35,588 nucleotides of DNA from DASZMX01 sp035551475 (GTDB taxonomy: Bacteria; Verrucomicrobiota; Verrucomicrobiia; Limisphaerales; Palsa-1400), in the NCBI GenBank assembly GCA_035551475.1, contig DASZMX010000113.1:1-35588 (forward strand), in the 5' to 3' direction. Below the pieces are notes generated by a model, which ran no database searches, was not told where the DNA came from, and worked only from the letters and a program-made list of their open reading frames with translations. Shown here piece after piece: positions 23,855 to 31,755 of this stretch (the stretch's first letter is position 1; each line of letters opens with the position of its first letter). Both the position numbers and the translations under genes were made by a program.

Positions 23855-26653
23855 TTACGGCTGCAAGCCGAAGAACCTCGACCCGGAGGTGATCGGAGTC
23901 GTCACTTGATAGTTCGCGCCCGAAATCGTGAGCGCGCCATCGACCGGCCCCCAGGAGGCCCCCGCTCCCAAAGTGGGAGACGAAACGACCTTGGTGTAGG
24001 CGGAGGTCACCGGCCACGACAGCACCAGGTTCCCGCCGGAGACTTGCGCCCCCAGCGTCACCTGCGTGACCGATCCGAGATGCTGGCTCGGCCCGAGCAA
24101 GTCGTCCGCGGCAATTTCGTCGCTGAACAAACGCCCGTTGTAAATGCGGAACTCATCCATGTTCATGACGGTGTAGCCGTCCGCCGTCCAGAGGGAATGT
24201 CCGATATAGGAGAAGTTCGTGGCCAGGGTGTTGAGCGGCACGAACGTGTTGTAGGAGACGCCATCGAGCAAGCCGTTGGTGTAGCAGGCAACGACGCCGT
24301 TCACCGGATCGTTCACGACTGTCATATGAACGCGTTTGTTCGCCAGGATGCCCGGCATGTTGAAGCTCACGGCGCCCGCCGAGGTGCCGATGGCAATCTG
24401 ATGCGTGCCAAAGCCGGTTTCGGCGATGAAGTGGAAGAAGTTCGCTCCGGCGCCGTTGACCGTGTTGCCGAAGGCCCAGGCATAGGTCCAGCCGCCGGTG
24501 TTGCCCATGTCAGCCCAGAACTCGATGGTTGTCGCCTGGTAGTTATTGAGAATTCCACCCGGCAGTCCGACGTATGTGCCCGCCGTGGCGTTGCCATCGA
24601 GATCGACCTCTCCGCCGCTGATCACGGCATTGCCGAACAACGTGCCATCAGCGTGATTGATGGAATCGCTCGCGTCTGCCGTGAAGCTGTATTCATGATC
24701 CAGGACGGCGCGGGGCGGACGCACCACCTTGATGGATTGGCTGCCCACATGGCCCTGGTAATTCACACTGATCGTCGCGGTGCCAGTGCCGTAGGCGTGC
24801 AGCATGCCGTCGGCCGCCTGGGCGACGACATTGGAATCGCTCGACGTGAAGACATTGAGCGGGAGCGGGCTATTGGCCGCGATGTTGTAGTGCGTCAGAT
24901 TCGCGTAGTTGACAAAGAACGATCCGACGATCTCCGACTCGAGCGTCATCGTGGCCGGGAGCGAGAGGGTGAGCGATTGAATCGCGCCCGGATCGATGTT
25001 GGTGTTGTCGGGGCCGGACTGGTTGGCCACGGCAATCTGCGCGGGGGTCAAAGCCCCGTTGTAGATGCGGAATTCGTTCATGTTGAAGATCGGCGCGGGA
25101 TCGGCATTCCACAAAGAACGTCCGATGTAGGACACGTTGGTGGCGACGAGGTTCAGCGGCGAAACTGCGGTGGTCGAGAATCCCACCAGCGCGCCGTTGG
25201 TATAGACGGCTTGCACGCCGGTGGTGGGATCAACCACCGCCGTGACGTGCACGGTTTGCAGATCGAGCGCGCCCGGCATATTGAGCTGCGGCCCGGTGGC
25301 CCGATCGAGCGTGTAACCGTTGCCGCCGTTGTGGCCGGAGAAATGCAGGAAGCTCACGCCGGCATTGTTGACGGTGTTGCCGAACGCCCAGGTGTAGGAC
25401 CAAATGCTCTGGGTTCCAAATGTGGCCCAAAAATCAATCGTGGTGGATTGATAACCGGAGATCAGGCCGCCGGGCAAGTTGACGTAGGTTCCGGTCGTGC
25501 CATCCAAAACCACTTGTCCGCCGGTGATATTGGCATTGCCTTGCAAGGCGCCATTGGCGCCGCCGACGGAGTCGCTGGCGTCACTGGTAAAGCTGTAGCG
25601 ATGGGCCAGGACTGCCACGGGCGGCACGACGGTGAGCGTCTTGGAGCTGGTGAGGCTGCCGAGAGACGCGGTAATGGTCGCCGATCCCAACGTCTTGGCG
25701 ATGACCACGCCGTTGCTATCCACGGTGACGACCGAGGGTGTGTCCGACACGTAACTCACGCCCACTTGATCATGAATGTCGATCGAGCTGTTCGTCAGTC
25801 CGGAAGCTGCGGCCAAAACGATGACCTGCTGGCGCGCGCCGTTAAACATGCTGTTCGTCACGAGATTAAGCGTGAGACTGGTGATTGTGCCATAGTTGGT
25901 TCCAATAACATCCGGCCCGCTCTGCGCGCTGGCGGCCACTTGCAATTGGTTCAAAGCGCCGTTCCAAATGCGAAACTCGTCGAAAGATCCATTGAACCAC
26001 GGATCGGGAGAAAAGAGCGAATGCCCGAGCCATTCAAACGGCAGCGGTCCCAGTCCGGCCGGCGTGTTGGGAAAGTTGTCGCTGGAAGCCACCAGGGCGC
26101 CATCGACATAAAGCCGCGCCTTCTTGGTGGCGCCGTCGGAAGTCCAAACCACGTGCGACTCGGCGCCAAGGTCGATCGGGCCGTCACTGAGAATGAGGTT
26201 GCCGGCTCCGCCATTCATTTGCGCGCCGACTCCGCCGCCGCCGTAAACCGGCGTGCCGTAGAACTCTTCGGAGCTGCCAGTGGTCCCATCAGAATTGGTG
26301 TATTGATTGCCGAAGTCCCAAAGACGTTCCCAGGCCGGCTGCTGGCTCATGGGCGTCACCCACATTTCGAACGTCACGGCATTAAGGTTCGTCATCAAGT
26401 TGGGCGGCAACTCCACCCATTGGCCAATGCCGTCCAAGGTGACCATGCCGTCGGAGCAAGTGGGCGGGCCGTCGATGCCGGCGTCAAAATCCGCCACGGC
26501 CAGCGTGCCGTCCTGGTGGCTGATGGAGTCGCTGGCGTCGTTGGTGAAACCATACCGGTTCTGCAGCACGGGGGGAGCCGCCGTGCATTGCAGCGTGGCA
26601 AACGCCCCGGACAATAAGAGCGCGAAGAGTTGGAGGTGTTTTGTGCTTTTCAT
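23855..26653 (-). CDS. Secreted triple-LamG (concanavalin-like) protein
   Basis: A 932-residue protein with a signal peptide (about 1-26, cut near CTA-APP). Three LamG/jelly-roll domains lie at about 29-250, 349-545 and 649-850, each opening with the same pattern (HRYSFTSDASDSVGGANG; HEYSFTADASDSINHADG) and closing with EFRIYNGAL. Ig/Big_2-like linkers lie between them (VVTVDSNGVVIAKTLGSATI). A C-terminal tail ends SRFFGLQP. There are no catalytic motifs. Probable role: surface binding or display of polysaccharide. It follows the pilin-like gene by 30 bp on the same strand, so the two are likely co-expressed behind the shared 25-bp operator. A long opposite-strand open frame here is a codon-bias shadow. 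Confidence 0.85.
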   Translation of the reverse strand: MKSTKHLQLFALLLSGAFATLQCTAAPPVLQNRYGFTNDASDSISHQDGTLAVADFDAGIDGPPTCSDGMVTLDGIGQWVELPPNLMTNLNAVTFEMWVTPMSQQPAWERLWDFGNQYTNSDGTTGSSEEFYGTPVYGGGGVGAQMNGGAGNLILSDGPIDLGAESHVVWTSDGATKKARLYVDGALVASSDNFPNTPAGLGPLPFEWLGHSLFSPDPWFNGSFDEFRIWNGALNQLQVAASAQSGPDVIGTNYGTITSLTLNLVTNSMFNGARQQVIVLAAASGLTNSSIDIHDQVGVSYVSDTPSVVTVDSNGVVIAKTLGSATITASLGSLTSSKTLTVVPPVAVLAHRYSFTSDASDSVGGANGALQGNANITGGQVVLDGTTGTYVNLPGGLISGYQSTTIDFWATFGTQSIWSYTWAFGNTVNNAGVSFLHFSGHNGGNGYTLDRATGPQLNMPGALDLQTVHVTAVVDPTTGVQAVYTNGALVGFSTTAVSPLNLVATNVSYIGRSLWNADPAPIFNMNEFRIYNGALTPAQIAVANQSGPDNTNIDPGAIQSLTLSLPATMTLESEIVGSFFVNYANLTHYNIAANSPLPLNVFTSSDSNVVAQAADGMLHAYGTGTATISVNYQGHVGSQSIKVVRPPRAVLDHEYSFTADASDSINHADGTLFGNAVISGGEVDLDGNATAGTYVGLPGGILNNYQATTIEFWADMGNTGGWTYAWAFGNTVNGAGANFFHFIAETGFGTHQIAIGTSAGAVSFNMPGILANKRVHMTVVNDPVNGVVACYTNGLLDGVSYNTFVPLNTLATNFSYIGHSLWTADGYTVMNMDEFRIYNGRLFSDEIAADDLLGPSQHLGSVTQVTLGAQVSGGNLVLSWPVTSAYTKVVSSPTLGAGASWGPVDGALTISGANYQVTTPITSGSRFFGLQP

Positions 26654-26683
26654 TTTTTGGATGAGTTCGGAGTTGACGCTAAA

Positions 26684-27472
26684 TTAGAACTGAAAAAGCG
26701 GGGTGCCGCCGACGAAGTGGTTCGTCATGTTCTTGAAGGCCCGCCAATCGACGTGCGCGTCCTCGAAGAGAACGACGCCGCCGGCGGGCTTGTTGCCGAG
26801 GAGATGATTGGTGCGCTGCTTGACGTAGGGATTGTTGGCCAGCTCGCCCGCTTGCACATAGGTGTAGTTGCCGTTCAGGCTGACGACCAGGTCGCAGACC
26901 AGTTCCGTGCGGGACGGAGGCGTGGTGTAAAGGCCGCCGCCGGACATGGCGTAGGAGGCGCCATTGAGGTTGGTGCGATAAAATTGCGGCAGAAAGCCGG
27001 GCTCGCCATTCAAGAACCAAAGATAGCCGGTGATTTTAAAGTTGACGTTGTTCGTGACATCGAAGAACCAGGTCAGATCGGAATTAAACTGCTTGTTGGA
27101 CGGGCAATAAAAAATATCCCGGGTGGCGCCGAATCCCTGCGCCAAAGTGATGAAATAACTCGACACGTCCCACGCCCAGTTGCCGGGCCCCACCGTGGAC
27201 GGCGCAGTGGAAAAGGGAGGCACGCGCAAATCCGGCAGGTAATTCCGGTTTTCATTTCCATACATTTGCGTGATCAAGCCCATTTGATGGAGGTTATTGC
27301 GGCAGGAGGCGCGATTGCCGGCTTCCTTCGCGCGCGAGAGCGCGGGCAAAAGCAAGGCGGCCAGAATCGCAATGATGGCAATGACGACCAGAAGTTCGAT
27401 GAGGGTAAAGGCGGAAAAGCGGCGCGATGGAGACACGGAAGCGCGCGAGGGGCGACGGACGGCTGAATTCAT
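26684..27472 (-). CDS. Type IV pilin-like (pseudopilin) protein with N-terminal FTLIE cleavage site
   Basis: A 262-residue protein from ATG 27472. A basic leader of 21 residues ends RRFSA, then FTLIELLVVIAIIAILAALLLP forms the pilin helix with the conserved Glu at +5. After the helix comes SRAKEAGNRASCRNNLHQMGL, and near the C-terminus LFEDAHVDWRAF, a variant of the H-x-DG motif of the large verrucomicrobial and planctomycetal pilin-like families. These proteins are numerous per genome; some are thought to form surface or secretion structures. Location beside the LamG gene and behind the arabinose-type operator suggests a substrate-induced surface role. An upstream in-frame ATG at 27574 would run through the operator and is rejected. 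Confidence 0.85.
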   Translation of the reverse strand: MNSAVRRPSRASVSPSRRFSAFTLIELLVVIAIIAILAALLLPALSRAKEAGNRASCRNNLHQMGLITQMYGNENRNYLPDLRVPPFSTAPSTVGPGNWAWDVSSYFITLAQGFGATRDIFYCPSNKQFNSDLTWFFDVTNNVNFKITGYLWFLNGEPGFLPQFYRTNLNGASYAMSGGGLYTTPPSRTELVCDLVVSLNGNYTYVQAGELANNPYVKQRTNHLLGNKPAGGVVLFEDAHVDWRAFKNMTNHFVGGTPLFQF

Positions 27473-27518
27473 AATTAAAGGAATACTCTTTCGGTGTCGA
27501 GGTGAACAACGCCACTTC

Positions 27519-27543
27519 GCGGAAAAGAACCGCCATTTTGCGA
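27519..27543. promoter_or_regulatory. 25-bp dyad operator upstream of pilin/LamG unit (site 2)
   Basis: On the reverse strand the site reads with arms tcgcaaaat and ttttccgc around ggcggttc. It matches site 1 (12251-12275) at 20 of 25 positions, in the same orientation relative to its gene as site 1 has to araA. It ends 46 bp before the pilin start and lies just downstream of the regulator gene. The match covers the central ATGGCG as well as the arms, so it is not explained by symmetry alone. Confidence 0.7.
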
Positions 27544-27584
27544 ACGCGCGTTTGGAGCTGGTTGAAGCCTTCATCAGTGAACAT

Positions 27585-28847
27585 CTAAGCGGCGCGCTTC
27601 ACCATCACAGCGGCGGACTGCCGGCGCATCACCCGGTGGGAGGCGCTCTCCCGCTTCAGTGGCGCCGAGGGTTTATCCGAACGTCCGCCGCGGCGTCCAA
27701 AGGTCGCGCGAAAGGCGGAGGGGCTGAGTTGCTTGGCGCTGCGAAAATAGCGCGCCACATGCTGCACGTCGTCGAAGCCCAACGCATCCGCGATTTGCGC
27801 CACCGACAAATCCGTCTCCACCAGGAGCCGCGCAATTTGATCGGTGCGCGTGCGGCGAATCTCCTCCAAAATTGAGCGCCCGAGCAAAGCTCGAAACGCC
27901 TTCTCCAGCGTGCGCCGGGACAGGCCCGCCGCCAGGGCCACCTCATCCACCGACATGGCGCAGCGCGCATGGTCGCGAATGAAAACCAGCGCCTTCCGCA
28001 AATGCGGATCCTCCGCCGCGACAAAATCCGTCGAGCGCCGGGCCACCACGTGCGTCGCGGAAGCCGCAATGCGCGGCGCCGCCAGCGGCTGCTTGCGCAT
28101 CAAATTATGCAGCGCCGCCGCCGCCTCGTATCCGGCGCGCTCGAAGTTAATCGCGATGCTCGACATCGGCGGGTCCATCAACCCGCACACCACCTCGTCG
28201 TTGTCCGCGCCGATCACGCCGACTTCATCCGGGACCACCAGGCCGGCCAGCTTGCACAGTTGCATTACGCGCTGGCCGCAATCGTCGTTGCACGCCATCA
28301 ATCCCACCGGCTTGGGCAGCGCGCGCAGCCACGCGGCGCCGGCTTCTTTCTCCGCCGCCCATTCCCGCGAATCCATCGCCAGGTCCAGCGCCGCCGGCTC
28401 CGGGAAACCGGCGTCCCGCAGGCGGTGGGCAAAGTGACGCCGCCGGATTTCCGACCATTGCGCGCTCTCGAAAGGGGTGTGCGCGTAACCGCAATAGGCA
28501 AAATTCTTGAAGCCGCAGCTCAGCAAATGGTCCGCGCCCAGCCGGCCAATCGCCTCCGAATCGGTCACCACGTTGACTACGCCCGGAATTTCGCGCTGTT
28601 GATGCCCGATGACCACCGTGGGAAGACCGTAGGCCATTACTTCGTTGACCTTATCGACGTCGCGCAAAATGACGCCCCTCGTCTCGGCGTCCTGAAGCAT
28701 GGGCCAGGCTTTTTCCAGGCCGCCCGTTTCCCAGGAGAAAGACCAGGGCCCGCGTTGATGGGCGTAGTCCGCAATGCCGCGCAGCAAGGCCCGCCCCGAG
28801 GCGCGCGAGGATTCGATCATCAGAATGACCTTCGGAATTTTGGACAT
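27585..28847 (-). CDS. XylR-like regulator (LacI-type sugar-binding domain plus AraC HTH)
   Basis: A 420-residue protein from ATG 28847 (MSKIPKVILMIESSRASGR). Residues about 5-280 form a periplasmic-binding-like effector domain (GVNVVTDSEAIGRLGADHL variant; VGVIGADNDEVVCGL; SSIAINFERAGYEAA). Residues about 295-395 are an AraC DNA-binding domain with two HTHs (SVDEVALAAGLSRRTLEKAF; SVAQIADALGFDDVQHVARYF). The layout is that of E. coli XylR. It probably senses arabinose or an arabino-oligosaccharide and controls the two 25-bp dyads, one of which lies directly downstream of this gene. The start at 28931 would add a non-family segment and is rejected. The C-terminal tail is basic. Confidence 0.9.
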   Translation of the reverse strand: MSKIPKVILMIESSRASGRALLRGIADYAHQRGPWSFSWETGGLEKAWPMLQDAETRGVILRDVDKVNEVMAYGLPTVVIGHQQREIPGVVNVVTDSEAIGRLGADHLLSCGFKNFAYCGYAHTPFESAQWSEIRRRHFAHRLRDAGFPEPAALDLAMDSREWAAEKEAGAAWLRALPKPVGLMACNDDCGQRVMQLCKLAGLVVPDEVGVIGADNDEVVCGLMDPPMSSIAINFERAGYEAAAALHNLMRKQPLAAPRIAASATHVVARRSTDFVAAEDPHLRKALVFIRDHARCAMSVDEVALAAGLSRRTLEKAFRALLGRSILEEIRRTRTDQIARLLVETDLSVAQIADALGFDDVQHVARYFRSAKQLSPSAFRATFGRRGGRSDKPSAPLKRESASHRVMRRQSAAVMVKRAA

Positions 28848-28927
28848 GCGTGGCGTTACTTGGAGAAGCGCCAAACTGGCCCCAAACCCGACATGGCGCC
28901 GGAAAAAATCTCCAACTCGCCGCCGCC

Positions 28928-31099
28928 TCAACCGATCTGCGGCAGCGCCTCACGCATCAAAAGGCGGGCGAATACCCAGTCAAACCAAAATCCGGTTTGC
29001 GCCTCGCCCGCCGGCAATCCTGGCACAAAAGCCCGCTCCATCGCCGCGCCGGCTTCGTCCAATTGCTGCCGCGCCTCGGCGCGCCGCCCCTGCCTTTGCA
29101 ACGCCAGGGCGCGAATCACCTGCGCCGTGGCGGCGCGCGGGGCATTTTCCTGGGGGGACGACAAACTTTTCCGGCACCATTCCAACGCCGCCTTGTCATT
29201 GCCGCGCCGATACTCAAAGAGAGCCAGCGAAATCGCGCGCCAGGCCTGCCGAAATTCCCCATTGTTATTGTCGTCGAGCGGCTGGGCGCCCGCCCGCGCC
29301 CAGGCTTGCAGCGGCCCTTCCATTTCCGGTTCGTGCGGCCAGAGAAGATTGACCTTAAGCATGCGCTCGGCCACCACGACATTGGTGGCGCCTTGAAAAC
29401 GGCTCAGGCAAAGCTGTTGAAATCGCTTATACCCCAGCCGGTCTCCATCCTCGACCAACGTCACGCCGCATTCCAAAAAACCCAGGGTCGCGACGTCCCA
29501 GCCTTCGGCCTGGTTCACGCGGGCCAGCGATTCAAAGCGTTGGGCCGCGAGCTTCCAACGCCCCGCCAGCGCGTGCCATTCTCCCAGCGCGCGATAAACC
29601 GCCGCGCCTTCGGTGGAGGGTCCGCTCATTTCCACGCCTTCCATCAGTTTGTCCGCCTCGGGCATGCGCTCGTCGTTCAGCAGGATCGCCGCCTGGGTGA
29701 TTTTTTCCCGGCCTTCCGCTTCCCGCCGCAGCCGCGCTTCCCGCTGTTCCGCCGCCACCGCCCGCTGCCGCGCCTGAATCTCCCCTCGCAACAGCCAGGT
29801 GGACGTCCCCAAGCCCGCCAGCAACACCAAAGCCACCGCGCAAACCGATGCAAACACCCCTTTATTGCGCCGCACCAATTTTTGAAAGCGATACAGCCGC
29901 GTCGGTGGGCGCGCCACAATGGGCTCATTGCCCAAAAACCGCTGCACGTCCATCGCCAGGCCGTTGGCCGTTTGGTAACGGCGCCCGCGGTCTTTCTCCA
30001 GCGCCTTCATCGCGATCCAATCCAGATCGCCCCGCAGCACGAGAATCAACTTGTGCGGCTCCATCTGCCGCCGTTGCGCGGCCTGCGCCAATTCGCTTTC
30101 CGCCAGCGCCGTCAGCCTGGCGGAGGGCGCCGCCGGCTCGGCCTCGCGCAATTTCCGCCGCATTTCATCCACGCCGGACGCCAGCAATTCCCTGGCGTCA
30201 AACGGGGTCAGGCCAGTCAATAATTCGTATAAAACGACCCCCAGGCTGTAAATATCGCTCCGCGTGTCGATGTCTGGCCGCGTCAAATCCGCCTGTTCCG
30301 GGCTCATGTAGGCCGGGGTGCCGACCAGTTGCGCGTGCGCCGTGAAAACCGTTTGCTCCACCAGCCGCTCCTCCGTGGCTTTCGCAATCCCAAAATCAAT
30401 CACCTTGGGCGCCGGCGCCCCGTCCTGCCACGCCACCAAAATGTTTGACGGCTTCAAGTCGCGATGCACCACGCCTTTTTGATGCGCGTGCTGCACCGCG
30501 TGGCAAACCTGCACAAACAACTCCAGGCGCGCGGCCAAGCCCAATTCCGCCTTGTCGCAAAACTCGGTGATCTTGACGCCGCTCACCAGCTCCATGACAA
30601 AATAGGGCCGCCCCGCCGCCGTGGCGCCACTGTCAAACACACGCGCGATGTTGGGATGATCCATCATCGCCAGCGCTTGCCGCTCGGCGTTGAACCGCGC
30701 GATGACCGCCCGCGTGTCCATCCCCAGTTTGATGATCTTCAGCGCCACGCGCCGCCGCACCGGCTCCATTTGCTCCGCGAGATAAACCTCCCCGCAGCCG
30801 CCTTCGCCGATTTTGGCGGCGATGCGATAAGGCCCGATAAAACTGCCGGGGCCGCCGCCTTCCAGGCCCGCCGGCGAGAGCAGCGCCGGGCTGGATTCAT
30901 TTGACAACGCGTAGGCCGCAAAATGTTGGTCAAAAAGCCGGTCCGCCTCGGGCAGGGCGGCCAGCAGTTTCTCCACGCGCCGCCGCAGCGCATCGTCCCC
31001 GTCCGCCGCCCGGCTCAGGTAGGTGCGCCGCTGCGCTGCGTCCGTAATCTGCCGCGCGGCGTCAAACAGCTCCTCCTCCCGTGACAGCGCCTCATTCAT
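28928..31099 (-). CDS. Membrane Ser/Thr protein kinase, PknB type, with C-terminal TPR-like domain
   Basis: A 723-residue protein. The N-terminal 85 residues are helical. The kinase domain (about 90-390) has GEGGCGEVY (98-106), K121 in VALKIIK, HRDLKPSN (212-219), DFG (235-237) and GTPAYMSPEQ (260-269), so it is catalytically complete. One membrane helix lies at about 415-437, then a coiled segment (RQRAVAAEQREARLRREAEG) and TPR-like helices to the end. It overlaps the ECF sigma gene by 8 nt, a recurrent arrangement in Verrucomicrobia and Planctomycetes suggesting that sigma and kinase work in one signalling path. The output is unknown. The arabinose regulator follows 80 bp downstream. Confidence 0.92.
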   Translation of the reverse strand: MNEALSREEELFDAARQITDAAQRRTYLSRAADGDDALRRRVEKLLAALPEADRLFDQHFAAYALSNESSPALLSPAGLEGGGPGSFIGPYRIAAKIGEGGCGEVYLAEQMEPVRRRVALKIIKLGMDTRAVIARFNAERQALAMMDHPNIARVFDSGATAAGRPYFVMELVSGVKITEFCDKAELGLAARLELFVQVCHAVQHAHQKGVVHRDLKPSNILVAWQDGAPAPKVIDFGIAKATEERLVEQTVFTAHAQLVGTPAYMSPEQADLTRPDIDTRSDIYSLGVVLYELLTGLTPFDARELLASGVDEMRRKLREAEPAAPSARLTALAESELAQAAQRRQMEPHKLILVLRGDLDWIAMKALEKDRGRRYQTANGLAMDVQRFLGNEPIVARPPTRLYRFQKLVRRNKGVFASVCAVALVLLAGLGTSTWLLRGEIQARQRAVAAEQREARLRREAEGREKITQAAILLNDERMPEADKLMEGVEMSGPSTEGAAVYRALGEWHALAGRWKLAAQRFESLARVNQAEGWDVATLGFLECGVTLVEDGDRLGYKRFQQLCLSRFQGATNVVVAERMLKVNLLWPHEPEMEGPLQAWARAGAQPLDDNNNGEFRQAWRAISLALFEYRRGNDKAALEWCRKSLSSPQENAPRAATAQVIRALALQRQGRRAEARQQLDEAGAAMERAFVPGLPAGEAQTGFWFDWVFARLLMREALPQIG

Positions 31100-31643
31100 G
31101 TTCCCGAATGTTCTGCAATAGCCATGCCTTCGCGTAGGCCCATTGCCGCTCCACCGTGCGCTCCGTCACCCCCAGGCTTTCCGCCACCTCCGCGTTGGTC
31201 AGGCCGCCAAAAAATTTCAGCACCACGATGCGCGCCCGATCCGGGTCCGCCGCCTCCAGGCGCTCCAAGGCCTCGTTGATGATCAAAACCGCGTCGTCCG
31301 GCTCCGCCGCCGCCAAGTCCCAGCCTTCAAAGTCCACCCGCTGCCAATCGCCGCCTCGCTTCAAGCGCGATTTGCGCCGCGCCCGCTCGATCAAAATGCG
31401 GCGCATCGCTTCCGCCGCTTCGCCAAAGAAATGCCCGCGGCTTTGCCAGCGGCGTTCTTCGCCCGCGAAAACCCGCAGCCACGCCTCATGCACCAGAGCC
31501 GTCGGCTGCAAGGTCTGTCCGCCGCCTTCCCCGGCCATCCGCGCCGCGGCCATGCGCCGCAGCTCATCATAGACCAGCGGCAGCAAATCCTCCGAGCCGC
31601 GACGGTCGTCGTTCTCGTTGAGCAGGCGCGTGATGCCGGTCAT
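31092..31643 (-). CDS. ECF-subfamily sigma factor (PF07638 type)
   Basis: About 183 residues from ATG 31643 (MTGITRLL, the usual family start); a GTG at 31652 would add three residues. Region 2 includes LLPLVYDELRRMAAARM and ALVHEAWLRVF; HFFGEAAEAMRRILIERARR is the characteristic block; region 4 is FFGGLTNAEVAESLGVTERTVERQW. The sigma-70_ECF (PF07638) group usually pairs with a Ser/Thr kinase and not with an anti-sigma factor; here the kinase start lies within its last codons. It may act when phosphorylated or be linked by the kinase to a surface signal. It diverges from the third GH43 over about 110 bp. Confidence 0.92.
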   Translation of the reverse strand: MTGITRLLNENDDRRGSEDLLPLVYDELRRMAAARMAGEGGGQTLQPTALVHEAWLRVFAGEERRWQSRGHFFGEAAEAMRRILIERARRKSRLKRGGDWQRVDFEGWDLAAAEPDDAVLIINEALERLEAADPDRARIVVLKFFGGLTNAEVAESLGVTERTVERQWAYAKAWLLQNIREHE

Positions 31644-31665
31644 AGCTGTCACGCAAGGGTGCGCC

Positions 31666-31693
31666 TGGACCCAGGCGGATTAAAGGCTAAAAT
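31666..31693 (+). promoter_or_regulatory. Possible sigma-70-like promoter for the third GH43
   Basis: TGGACC (31666-31671) and TAAAAT (31688-31693) are separated by 16 bp and match the -35 and -10 consensus at 4 and 5 of 6 positions. They sit about 63 bp before the GH43 start. This is weak, from inspection only; the TAAAATG stretch also resembles half of the 25-bp operator. Confidence 0.25.
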
Positions 31694-31755
31694 GACAACG
31701 CTACGCAGACGTCCCGCGCCTTGTATTCGGCGCCGATTCCTTCAAACTGGCGCCC

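Noticed and set aside
23837..26617. 926-codon open frame antisense to the LamG gene
   Set aside because: It mirrors the LamG coding frame, has no domain or signal peptide and is rich in Arg, His and Gly as expected for a shadow of GC-rich coding DNA. The LamG frame has clear repeated domains.
28895..28920. Third copy of the 25-bp operator upstream of the XylR-like gene
   Set aside because: Only about half of the positions match and only one arm is recognisable; this could arise by chance.
27969..30223. Two long forward frames (475 and 457 codons) across the regulator and kinase
   Set aside because: Both are antisense shadows over well-identified genes, with basic low-complexity translations.
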